Notes: generated by a model from the sequence alone, not told the origin. DNA of 12,611 nt from an uncultured Bacilli bacterium (GCA_944331815.1 CALVIQ010000083.1:1-12611); one strand, 5' to 3'. Positions 1 to 5,739 are shown, counted from the first letter of the stretch. A program made the numbers and translations.

Positions 1-530
1 CATTCGTTTTCACACATATAAAGACCAAGTATTTTTCCAGTAGCATCATCAATATAACCGTGAAGAGAGTATTTTTTACCAATGTTGAACCAATCAAATG
101 GAGTACCATCTGTTTGAACTAACAATCCTTCTGCTTCTTTTCTTTTTCTCCTTCTATGTGTTTTTTTACATTTATGAGCTTTTTTAGATGTAATATGATT
201 GTTATTTAAAATATTATATAAAGCAGAGTAAGAAATTTTAATATTTTCTCTTTCTTCTAATAAATCCCTAAAATGACTAAAATTAGTATTTGAATAGTCA
301 TCAGATAATTTTAATTGAATAATTTTTTCTTTTAACTCATTAGATAGAGTATGTACTGGTTTATAATTTTTATTTTTATGTTTTATTCCTTCTGGGCCTT
401 CGTCTTTAAATCTTTTAACAATTTTTCTAATTTGTCTATCTGATAGTTTTAATATCTTAGCTGCTTCTTTTTGAGTCCTTATTCCATCAATTACGGATTG
501 AATAATAGTAATTCTTTTTAATTCATTCAT
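1..530 (-). CDS. IS1202/ISNCY-type transposase, N-terminal part (runs off the window)
   Basis: Reading the minus strand leftward from 530 gives an uninterrupted frame of about 176 codons that continues past the window edge. The protein begins MNELKRITIIQSVIDG, followed by a helix-turn-helix (QKEAAKILKLSDRQIRKIVK, residues about 20-40) and a GPEGIKHKN segment. A basic stretch (HKCKKTHRRRKRK) leads into LVQTDGTPFDWF, where the Asp looks like the first catalytic Asp of a DDE/RNase H-fold domain, and IDDATGKILGLYM follows. This order matches the IS1202 group of ISNCY transposases as I know them. The start at 530 is preferred because GAAAGGA (540-546 on the plus strand) lies 9 bases upstream; the in-frame ATG at 539 would touch the ribosome site. 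The rest of the catalytic domain lies outside the window, so whether the element is intact is unknown. Confidence 0.82.
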   Translation of the reverse strand, partial: MNELKRITIIQSVIDGIRTQKEAAKILKLSDRQIRKIVKRFKDEGPEGIKHKNKNYKPVHTLSNELKEKIIQLKLSDDYSNTNFSHFRDLLEERENIKISYSALYNILNNNHITSKKAHKCKKTHRRRKRKEAEGLLVQTDGTPFDWFNIGKKYSLHGYIDDATGKILGLYMCENE

Positions 531-536
531 TGTAAA

Positions 537-565
537 CATTCCTTTCAAAATTTATCATTCCTTTC
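537..565 (-). repeat. 10-bp direct repeat duplicating the ribosome site and ATG of the transposase leader
   Basis: CATTCCTTTC occurs at 537-546 and again at 556-565 (on the minus strand GAAAGGAATG twice, period 19). Each copy carries a Shine-Dalgarno-like GAAAGGA fused to an ATG. Next to it, CTACA (568-572) and TGTAG (579-583) form a short hairpin in the leader RNA. Both could affect translation of the transposase, but this is inference. Confidence 0.5.
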
Positions 566-660
566 ATCTACATTTTGTTGTAGAATTTTAGGAATTATTC
601 ATAAATAAACTTATAATAGGAATTTATCACAAATTTAAGACAAATTGTTTACTATTGTCC

Positions 661-689
661 TTTACAATAATTAAAAAAAATATTATAAT
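661..689 (+). promoter_or_regulatory. Sigma-A promoter of the DGR operon
   Basis: TTTACA (661-666) is separated by exactly 17 bases from a consensus TATAAT (684-689). The first gene starts 30 bases downstream with a GAGGTG ribosome site (710-715). No other good promoter is visible between here and the template repeat, so one transcript probably covers the three genes and the TR. GACAAATTGTT lies just upstream at 639-649 and nearly repeats the palindrome core found before lepB. Confidence 0.7.
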
Positions 690-718
690 ATAGTTGCAGT
701 ACAATAGATGAGGTGTTG

Positions 719-1063
719 ATGAAAAATTATGTAGAAATAATTAAGATAGGAATTTTTTATAATGTTTTTAATGAAGATTGCCTAATTATTAATAGTTTGT
801 TTGATTATAAAATAATTAATAATCGCTGTGGTTTTCCACTTAAGAATATTGATGTTGTTGTAAACAAGCTTAAAGATAACCATATTAATTTTAAATATGA
901 AGATAAACATGTAAAGTATAAAGATAATAAATATCATAGTATGTTAAAAAAAATAAAAAATAAAAATGACATTGAAAGAAGAATAAATAGAATAACAGAA
1001 TGTTTATTTGATAATAATGAACTGATTTCTAAGGTTGAAGAAATATGCAAGATAAATTATTGA
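719..1063 (+). CDS. MutS domain I-like small protein associated with the DGR
   Basis: This gene encodes a 114-residue basic, Asn/Lys-rich protein with no signal peptide or membrane segment. Residues about 7-55 (IIKIGIFYNVFNEDCLIINSL, then CGFPLKNIDVVVNKL and INFKY) follow the pattern of the mismatch-recognition domain I of MutS (GDFYELF-DDA ... GVPYH ... L). The Phe of the MutS Phe-X-Glu motif is kept, but the Glu is Asn here. No other MutS domain is present. MutS-like small proteins are, as far as I recall, a recurrent accessory class in DGRs, where they may bind TR RNA/cDNA or mismatched heteroduplex; that role is inference. The ATG at 719 is preferred to the upstream GTG/TTG because GAGGTG ends 3 bases before it. 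Its end overlaps the next gene by 19 bases, which implies translational coupling. Confidence 0.6.
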   Translation: MKNYVEIIKIGIFYNVFNEDCLIINSLFDYKIINNRCGFPLKNIDVVVNKLKDNHINFKYEDKHVKYKDNKYHSMLKKIKNKNDIERRINRITECLFDNNELISKVEEICKINY

Positions 1064-1380
1064 TTGTGACCAATTTAAAAAAAACAATTATGTATATAGA
1101 AAAAACAGTTATAAATTATCCAAATAAATATAAAGTTTTAAAAGATAAAATAATTTCTTCTTTATATGATATTTTAGAACTTACTTATTATACTAATTGT
1201 TTAGAAGATAAGAAAAACAATCAATATTTAATAATAAGTAAAATTAAAATGTTAGATTTTTATTTTATGATTTCATTAAATAATAAATTAATAAATCAAA
1301 AAAAATATGTAAGTTATACAAACTATTTATTAGATATTACAAAATTAATATATGGTTGGATTAATGAAACGAACAAATAA
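1045..1380 (+). CDS. avd: Avd-like four-helix-bundle accessory protein of the DGR
   Basis: This gene encodes a 111-residue, almost wholly helical protein. The N-terminal helix (LLIVTNLKKTIMYIEKTVINYPNKYKVLKDKI), the central LYDILELTYYTNCL, the KIKMLDFYFMISLNNKLINQKKY helix pair and the closing LLDITKLIYGWINETNK match the Avd/23S-rRNA-IVP-type bundle, especially the (I/L)GGWI-like ending, here IYGWI. In characterised DGRs Avd is a basic pentamer that binds the RT and the TR RNA and is required for cDNA synthesis. This copy is divergent, so identification rests on length, helix pattern and position directly before the RT. The start is internal to the previous gene, with AAGG (1031-1034) upstream. 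Its last 17 bases overlap the RT start. Confidence 0.75.
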   Translation: MQDKLLIVTNLKKTIMYIEKTVINYPNKYKVLKDKIISSLYDILELTYYTNCLEDKKNNQYLIISKIKMLDFYFMISLNNKLINQKKYVSYTNYLLDITKLIYGWINETNK

Positions 1381-2425
1381 TTTATATTCTAAAATTTGTG
1401 ATATAGATAATATTATTTATATATATAATCAAATTAAAATTAATAATAAAGTAAGAAAAGAAAAATTTAATGATTTTTATTCAATGAATATAGTAGATAT
1501 ATATAATAAATTAAATAATAAAAATTATGTATTTGATAAATATAATATATTTACAATATATGAACCTAAAAGAAGAATAATTATGTCATTAAAAATTAAA
1601 GATAAAATTGTTAATCATTTAGTTGCTTATTATTTTTTAGATTTTGAAGAGAGCTACATTGATTCTAATGTTGCAGCAAGACTTAATAAAGGTTCAAGTT
1701 ATGGGATTAAATTAGTTAAAAAATATTTAAATCAAATTAAAAATAAAAATTTTTATATTTTAAAATTTGATATTAAAAAATATTTTTACAGTATTAATCA
1801 TGAAATATTAAAAAAATTAGTTTCAAAAAAAATTAAAGATAAAGATGCTCTAAATCTTATTTATCAAATAATTGGCAGTACTAATTATATTAATGATTAT
1901 GGTTATACTAAAGGAAAAGGAATACCTATTGGTAATATGACTAGTCAAGTATTTGGAATATTTTATTTAAATGATTTAGATCATTATATAAAAGAAGTAT
2001 TAAAAATTAAATATTATTGTCGTTATATGGATGATGGAGTTTTGATTCACGAAGATAAAAATTATTTGAAATATTGTTTATTAAAAATAAAAGAATTTTT
2101 AATAAAATATGATTTAGAACTTAATCATAAAACTAAAATATATTCTAAAAAAGAAGGAGTAACTTATTTAGGATTTAGATTTATTGTTTTAAATAATAAA
2201 GTAATTATTAAAGTAAAAAATTCTACAAAATTAAAATTTAAAAAAAGAATTAAGAAAATGTATAAACTTTACAAAACTAATAAAATTCCTTTTGAAAATT
2301 ATTTTCAAGTATTTAGTAGTTATAAAGGTCATCTAGAAAAAGGAAATTGTTACAATTTGATAATAAAAAATCAAAAATTTGAAACAATAAAAGGAGAGTG
2401 GGTAAGAGTAGAAGATTATTTATAG
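1364..2425 (+). CDS. DGR reverse transcriptase
   Basis: This gene encodes a 353-residue group-II-intron-related reverse transcriptase without maturase or endonuclease domains, the usual DGR size. Visible motifs are IYEPKRRIIMS (about 65-76), motif A KFDIKKYFYSI with catalytic Asp136, and the DGR-specific motif B IPIGNMTSQ (about 187-195) in place of the SQG-type motif of other RTs. Motif C is YMDD (221-224, bases 2024-2035), and LELNHKTKIY...TYLGFRF gives motifs D/E. All three catalytic Asp are present, so the enzyme looks active. It would copy the adjacent TR with adenine-specific infidelity. MKRTNNLYSKICDI is taken as the start because DGR RTs begin this way; an in-frame ATG at 1352 would add four residues. 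It overlaps avd by 17 bases, and its stop lies only about 15 bases before the TR. Confidence 0.92.
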   Translation: MKRTNNLYSKICDIDNIIYIYNQIKINNKVRKEKFNDFYSMNIVDIYNKLNNKNYVFDKYNIFTIYEPKRRIIMSLKIKDKIVNHLVAYYFLDFEESYIDSNVAARLNKGSSYGIKLVKKYLNQIKNKNFYILKFDIKKYFYSINHEILKKLVSKKIKDKDALNLIYQIIGSTNYINDYGYTKGKGIPIGNMTSQVFGIFYLNDLDHYIKEVLKIKYYCRYMDDGVLIHEDKNYLKYCLLKIKEFLIKYDLELNHKTKIYSKKEGVTYLGFRFIVLNNKVIIKVKNSTKLKFKKRIKKMYKLYKTNKIPFENYFQVFSSYKGHLEKGNCYNLIIKNQKFETIKGEWVRVEDYL

Positions 2426-2440
2426 GGATAATGCTGCAGT

Positions 2441-2563
2441 GTTGTGTCTAATCCTGATAACGCGTGGAATGTCAATGACAACGGCAACCTCAACAACGAC
2501 AATGTGGACAACTCTGACAACTATGGCGTTCGCCCAGCTTTCTATAAAACTAAGTATATATAG
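2441..2563 (+). ncRNA. DGR template repeat (TR), non-coding
   Basis: This stretch is about 47% G+C over 2441-2545, amid DNA roughly half as GC-rich. Its potential frame reads VVSNPDNAWNVNDNGNLN and NYGVRPAF, ending in YKTKYI and TAG, like the C-terminus of DGR-diversified ligand-binding domains. Between 2441 and 2545 there are 11 Asn codons (7 AAC, 4 AAT) and 5 Asp codons. Every one ends in C or T, so adenine randomisation cannot create a stop codon. No ribosome site or start codon precedes the frame, so it is a template rather than a gene. The GC-rich, A-poor 3' part (GGCGTTCGCCCAGCTTTC, 2525-2542) resembles an IMH-type segment that marks where mutagenic homing starts. The exact 5' edge is uncertain and may extend to about 2430. 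Confidence 0.85.
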
Positions 2564-2578
2564 AGTGATTTATAAATA

Positions 2579-2638
2579 AGAAGATATAGAAAACAAGCGT
2601 TATTCCTTGTTAGAAATAACTAAAAATAGAAGATATAG
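2579..2638 (+). repeat. Hairpin bracketed by 11-bp direct repeats downstream of the TR
   Basis: AACAAG (2592-2597) and CTTGTT (2606-2611) form a 6-bp stem with an 8-base loop. There is no T-run after it, so it is not a terminator. AGAAGATATAG occurs at 2579-2589 and again at 2628-2638, one copy on each side. In studied DGRs the RNA just 3' of the TR is needed to bind RT-Avd and prime cDNA synthesis, so this structure could belong to that functional spacer; that role is inference. Confidence 0.45.
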
Positions 2639-2662
2639 TATAAAGTAGTACTAGTAAAGAAA

Positions 2663-2692
2663 TTGAAAATTCTATTTTTGCTGACCTATATC
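2663..2692 (+). promoter_or_regulatory. Possible promoter of the prepilin-like gene
   Basis: TTGAAA (2663-2668) and TATATC (2687-2692) lie 18 bases apart, about 55 bases before the gene start. TCAAAA/TTTTGA (2691-2696 and 2703-2708) form a small inverted repeat at the expected start of transcription. The match is moderate; the gene may also be read through from the DGR operon, since no terminator separates them. Confidence 0.3.
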
Positions 2693-2746
2693 AAAAAATA
2701 TATTTTGACTATATTTTTAGAAAATTCAAAGAAAGAGGTAAAGATA

Positions 2747-3919
2747 ATGAAAGAAATAAAAAATGGATTTACGCTAATAGAGTTATTAGCAGTAATAATT
2801 ATACTAGCTATTGTGGCTCTTATTGCAACCCCAATAATATTAAATGTGGTAGATGATGCTAAAAAAAGTGCCGGATTATCAGAATCAAATATGATATATA
2901 GTGGAATCAATAATTATTGTGCAACAGAAGATGTGAAAGCTCAATTGGATAAAGATTATGTAAGAATATGTACATCAAGTTTAGATGCAGAAAAAGTAAA
3001 AGAAATGGTAAATTTAGGTAATGCTAAAATAATAGAAATAGAGTATAGTACTAAATTAACATGGTTAAAAGTAGAAAGTAATGGACACATATATAGTTTA
3101 GAAGAAAATGCAATGGTAGAAGGAGATTTAAATAAGCCAGAATCAAAATATGCAGTAGGAGATTTATTAAAAGTTCAAGTAAGTGATAGTGAGACCCAAA
3201 ATATCTATGTACTAGAAGTAAATGGAGATGAAATAGTAGGAATATTAGATAGAAATTTACCGGGAGGAACAGTAGCTTGGATAAGTGTAGAAGATTATAA
3301 GACAGCTACAGGTAGTGATATGCAAACGGATTATGAAAATAATCCAGAACAATTGAATCAAAATTTATATACATATGGAGCTGTTACAGCAAATAAAACA
3401 TTAAATGAAAGAACAAGTAGTTGGAATAAAGTAACAAAGAAATATTTACCAGAAGCAGAAGACATATTAAAATTAACAGAATATTATAAAGAATTAGAAG
3501 CAAGTGGAGAAACATCAAATTGGGAAAGTAAATATTCTACAGATTTTAGTAATTTTATATTGGATAATATTGAAATAAATGATTGTATTTTTAGAAAAGA
3601 ATGTCAAGAGGCAATAATAGCAGCAGGTGGGGAAAAATATTTGTTTCCAGAATGGGTAACGATAAATTTAGCTACAAATGGAGATAATAGTGCAGGAGTT
3701 GGTTATTGGACAAATAAATTGGTAAATGTGAATGTTGCATCTAATATTGGAAATGTATGGAATGTACTTAATAGTGGAATTTTTTTTGTTACTTCGCTAG
3801 ATGATGATAGTGGTTTAGGTATACGTCCAGTTATTCATATTTCACAATCTAATGTTGTTTCTAAATTAGATTCACCAGAATATGTAAATCCGGATGAAAT
3901 AGGAAGTATTCCACATTAA
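2747..3919 (+). CDS. Prepilin-like surface protein with C-terminal DGR-target-type ligand-binding domain
   Basis: This gene encodes a 390-residue protein. The start MKEIKNGFTLIELLAVIIIL is a class III (type IV pilin/pseudopilin) signal: cleavage is expected after Gly7, giving mature Phe1 and the conserved Glu5, then a hydrophobic helix to about residue 32. The body contains VGDLLKVQV, YVLEVNGDEIVGILDRNL, LPEAEDILKLT and FPEWVTINLATNG. It ends with GYWTNKL...WNVLNSG...DDDSGLGIRPVIHIS, the closing pattern of C-type-lectin-like domains diversified by DGRs (also seen in DUF6273-type domains). Residues 330-363 align ungapped with the TR frame, keeping V-SN-N-WNV-G and G-RP. The start at 2747 is chosen for AGAGG 8 bases upstream; the longer frame from 2663 lacks a ribosome site and would bury the signal. 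A surface-displayed adhesin or receptor is likely; its ligand is unknown. No prepilin peptidase or pilus motor gene is in the window. Confidence 0.82.
   Translation: MKEIKNGFTLIELLAVIIILAIVALIATPIILNVVDDAKKSAGLSESNMIYSGINNYCATEDVKAQLDKDYVRICTSSLDAEKVKEMVNLGNAKIIEIEYSTKLTWLKVESNGHIYSLEENAMVEGDLNKPESKYAVGDLLKVQVSDSETQNIYVLEVNGDEIVGILDRNLPGGTVAWISVEDYKTATGSDMQTDYENNPEQLNQNLYTYGAVTANKTLNERTSSWNKVTKKYLPEAEDILKLTEYYKELEASGETSNWESKYSTDFSNFILDNIEINDCIFRKECQEAIIAAGGEKYLFPEWVTINLATNGDNSAGVGYWTNKLVNVNVASNIGNVWNVLNSGIFFVTSLDDDSGLGIRPVIHISQSNVVSKLDSPEYVNPDEIGSIPH
3734..3835 (+). repeat. Variable-repeat-like segment of the prepilin gene
   Basis: These 34 codons align without gaps to TR codons 2441-2542. 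TR Asn codons correspond to CTT, AGT, ATT, TTT, GTT, GAT and GGT, that is, random first and second bases with T third, as expected after adenine mutagenesis of AAT codons. Only about 47 of 102 bases are identical, and many differences are not at template adenines (for example GTC to GTA, CGC to CGT). The segment is therefore a homologue of a VR, not the VR of this TR. Confidence 0.6.
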
Positions 3920-3953
3920 CATAGAAAATTTACATTAAATTATCAATAAAAGT

Positions 3954-3998
3954 AAATCTAATAAATTATTAGGTAATAATTTATTAGATTTTTTATTT
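3954..3998 (+). terminator. Intrinsic terminator after the prepilin-like gene
   Basis: AAATCTAATAAATTATTA (3954-3971) and its exact reverse complement (3974-3991) form an 18-bp perfect inverted repeat around GG. The right arm runs into TTTTATTTG. The stem is almost all A-U, but its length makes up for that. It is nearly symmetrical, so it may also work from the other side. It insulates the division cluster from the accessory region. Confidence 0.75.
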
Positions 3999-4018
3999 GT
4001 CAAATTTACATAAATCTA

Positions 4019-4047
4019 TTTACAAAAATTAAGAAAAAGAGTAAAAT
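4019..4047 (+). promoter_or_regulatory. Promoter of the division/cell-wall cluster
   Basis: TTTACA (4019-4024) and TAAAAT (4042-4047) are separated by 17 bases. Transcription would start near 4054, inside the MraZ boxes, about 40 bases before mraZ. Confidence 0.65.
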
Positions 4048-4084
4048 GTTGGTATGAAGTGGTAATAGGTGTCAAAAAGTGGGT
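4045..4084 (+). promoter_or_regulatory. MraZ operator: four boxes with 10-bp period
   Basis: TTGG (4049-4052), GTGG (4059-4062), GTGT (4069-4072) and GTGG (4079-4082), each preceded by an A-rich triplet, repeat exactly every 10 bases, one helical turn. MraZ is known to bind tandem boxes of this type (TGGG-type in E. coli, AAAGTG[T/G] in mycoplasmas) upstream of its own gene. The boxes start at the -10 element, so bound MraZ would block initiation and autorepress the cluster. The last box also supplies the mraZ ribosome site. Confidence 0.7.
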
Positions 4085-4091
4085 GATAATT

Positions 4092-4520
4092 ATGTTTATG
4101 GGGGAATATCATCATACAATTGATGATAAAGGAAGAATAACCATTCCATCAAAATTAAGATATGAATTAGGTGAACAATTTATTGTAACTAAAGGTTTAG
4201 ATGGTTGTTTATTTATCTATCCTAAAGAAGAATGGAATAATATAGCTAATAAATATAAAGAATTACCAAACACTAAAGATGCTAGAAATTATTTGAGATT
4301 TTTCTTATCAGGCGCTACAATAGGAGAATTTGATAAACAAGGAAGATTAAATATACCAAGTCCACTTATAAAATACGCTGATTTAAAAAAAGAATGTGTA
4401 GTAATCGGTGTGAATGAAAGATTAGAAATATGGAGTAAAGAAAGATTTGAACAATTCTTATTAGATAATGAAGATTCAATATCTGATATAGCAGATAAAT
4501 TATTTGCTCCAAATATTTAA
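4092..4520 (+). CDS. mraZ: Transcriptional regulator MraZ
   Basis: This gene encodes a 142-residue DNA-binding regulator made of two AbrB-like half domains. Both carry the family DxxxR signature: HTIDDKGRITIPSKLR near residues 8-23 and GEFDKQGRLNIPSPL near 76-90. LGEQFIVTKGLDGCLFIYP is also typical. MraZ forms a ring-shaped oligomer that binds repeats upstream of the dcw cluster and represses it. Start MFMGEYHH matches the family; GGGTGA (4081-4086) lies 5 bases before the ATG. A longer in-frame extension from 4059 would run through the operator and is not credible. It is first in the operon, 8 bases before rsmH. Confidence 0.95.
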   Translation: MFMGEYHHTIDDKGRITIPSKLRYELGEQFIVTKGLDGCLFIYPKEEWNNIANKYKELPNTKDARNYLRFFLSGATIGEFDKQGRLNIPSPLIKYADLKKECVVIGVNERLEIWSKERFEQFLLDNEDSISDIADKLFAPNI

Positions 4521-4528
4521 GGTGATTT

Positions 4529-5437
4529 ATGCATATAAGTGTTTTATTAGAAGAATGTATTAATAATTTAAATTTAAAAGAAGATAGTATAGTTGTAGAT
4601 TGTACTTTAGGCTATGCAGGACATAGTAGTGAGATATTGAAAAGAATAAAAAAGGGATATTTATATGCATTTGATCAAGATAAAGAAGCTATTAATAAGG
4701 CTAATTTAAAACTAGAAGGAATAGGGAACAACTATAAAATTATTAATAGTAATTTCGTTAATTTAAAAGAAGAATTAAATAGATTAAGCATTAATGAAGT
4801 TGATTCTATTTTATATGATTTAGGAGTATCTAGCCCACAATTAGATGAAAAAGAAAGAGGATTTAGTTTTCATCAAGATGCACGATTAGATATGAGAATG
4901 AATCAAGAACAAAAATTAGATGCTTATTATATTGTTAATAACTATGATTTAAATAAATTAGTTGATATATTCAAAAAATATGGTGAAGAAAAATATGCAT
5001 TATCAATTGCTAAAGGTATTATTAAAAATAGACCAATCACAACTACTTTAGAATTAGCTGAAGTAATTAAAGATAATGTACCATTTAGTTATAAAAAAGA
5101 AAAACATCCAGCAAGAAAGGTATTTCAAGCTATTAGGATTGAAGTTAATGATGAATTAAATGTCTTTGAAAAAAGTTTAAGGCAAGCATTAGATTTAATT
5201 AAAGTTGGTGGTAGAATCGAAGTTATAACTTTTCATTCACTAGAGGACAAAATATGTAAAAAAATATTTGATGAAGTAAGTAAGGTTGATAAAAATTTAA
5301 AAAATTTACCAATCATTCCTCTTGAATATCAACCTAAATATAAAATAGTTGGTAATATTGATCCAAGTAATGAAGAATTAATTAATAATAATAGAGCAAG
5401 AAGCGCTAAATTAAGGATAATTGAAAGGGTAAGATAG
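4529..5437 (+). CDS. rsmH: 16S rRNA (cytosine-1402-N4)-methyltransferase RsmH (MraW)
   Basis: This gene encodes a 302-residue cytosolic enzyme that uses S-adenosylmethionine to methylate N4 of C1402 in the ribosomal P site. The start HISVLLEECINNL and SAM-binding loop VVDCTLGYAGHSSEIL (about 22-38) are characteristic. So are YLYAFDQDKEAI, ILYDLGVSSPQLDEKERGFSF (about 94-114) and the inserted helical domain with HPARKVFQAIRIEVNDEL (about 192-209). GGRIEVITFHSLEDKICKKIF and the tail NNNRARSAKLRIIERVR complete it. Length and all motifs are normal. AAGGTGA (4519-4525), beginning on the mraZ stop codon, is the ribosome site. ftsL follows after 2 bases. Confidence 0.96.
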   Translation: MHISVLLEECINNLNLKEDSIVVDCTLGYAGHSSEILKRIKKGYLYAFDQDKEAINKANLKLEGIGNNYKIINSNFVNLKEELNRLSINEVDSILYDLGVSSPQLDEKERGFSFHQDARLDMRMNQEQKLDAYYIVNNYDLNKLVDIFKKYGEEKYALSIAKGIIKNRPITTTLELAEVIKDNVPFSYKKEKHPARKVFQAIRIEVNDELNVFEKSLRQALDLIKVGGRIEVITFHSLEDKICKKIFDEVSKVDKNLKNLPIIPLEYQPKYKIVGNIDPSNEELINNNRARSAKLRIIERVR

Positions 5438-5439
5438 CT

Positions 5440-5727
5440 ATGGCAAAAAAGAAAAAGGGTTTGACTAAAGGTGAAAAATTATTATATTTTTGTGGAATTT
5501 TATGTTTTGCATTAACCATTTTTATTAAAATTTTTTTTGGTGCAAGTATTGGAAACTATAAAATGAGCAATGAAAAAATTAAATATGAAATATCAACAGA
5601 AGAAAAAACTGTTGAAAGTCTTACAATGCAAGTAAATGAATTAACTTCATTTGATAATGTATCTAAAGTTGTCAAAGAATTAGGTTTAGCGTATAATAAT
5701 GATAATATAGTTGTTATAGGTGATTAA
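5440..5727 (+). CDS. ftsL: Cell division protein FtsL
   Basis: This gene encodes a 95-residue bitopic membrane protein with a short basic cytoplasmic N-terminus (MAKKKKGLTKGEK). One membrane helix covers about residues 14-35 (LLYFCGILCFALTIFIKIFFG), followed by an extracytoplasmic coiled coil (about 45-75, heptad-like leucine/valine spacing). FtsL pairs with DivIC/FtsB and activates the FtsW-PBP septal synthase. Sequence conservation in this family is poor; the call rests on size, topology and its place between rsmH and the division PBP. GAAAGGG (5423-5429) inside the end of rsmH is the ribosome site. Confidence 0.85.
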   Translation: MAKKKKGLTKGEKLLYFCGILCFALTIFIKIFFGASIGNYKMSNEKIKYEISTEEKTVESLTMQVNELTSFDNVSKVVKELGLAYNNDNIVVIGD

Positions 5728-5739
5728 GAGGTGAAAAAT

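Larger units (their letters stand above)
1..645 (-). mobile_element. Insertion sequence end (IS1202/ISNCY-like), partial
   Basis: The transposase gene and its roughly 110-base leader make up the visible end of an insertion sequence. The outer boundary is not certain. Read inward on the minus strand, a stretch beginning TGTCTTAAATTTGTGATAAA (about 642 down to 623) is a plausible terminal repeat, which would put the edge just before the DGR promoter at 661. The other end is outside the window, so neither inverted repeats nor a target duplication can be confirmed. Confidence 0.4.
661..2611 (+). other. Diversity-generating retroelement (DGR) cassette
   Basis: The cassette contains a promoter, a MutS-like small gene, an Avd-like gene, a reverse transcriptase of the DGR class and an adjacent template repeat, all on one strand with overlapping genes. 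In known DGRs, the RT with Avd copies the TR RNA into cDNA with random substitutions at adenines. The cDNA replaces the variable repeat at the 3' end of a target gene and diversifies a ligand-binding C-type-lectin-fold domain. RT motifs, the Avd-like fold signature and the Asn-codon-rich TR all agree. No VR differing from this TR only at adenines is present here, so the target must be elsewhere or lost. An IS lies directly upstream, where some DGRs carry their target gene. Confidence 0.88.

Noticed and set aside
2592..2611. Terminator for the DGR transcript
   Set aside because: The stem has only 6 bp with an 8-base loop and no T-run follows.
2705..2733. TTGACT at 2705-2710 as a -35 box for the prepilin gene
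   Set aside because: No TATAAT-like hexamer lies 16-19 bases downstream; the TTGAAA/TATATC pair upstream fits better.
2663..2746. Longer N-terminus for the prepilin-like protein
   Set aside because: It has no ribosome site at the upstream TTG, and the extension would add a second hydrophobic stretch before a normal class III signal that has its own AGAGG.
2686..2910. Minus-strand open frame opposite the pilin signal region
   Set aside because: It mirrors the hydrophobic codons of the real gene and lacks a ribosome site; the same applies to the minus-strand frames at 6643-6840, 10047-10334 and 12222-12404.
3734..3835. Calling the prepilin C-terminus the true VR of the adjacent TR
   Set aside because: Only about 47 of 102 bases match and many differences are at C, G or T of the TR, whereas DGR mutagenesis changes only adenines.
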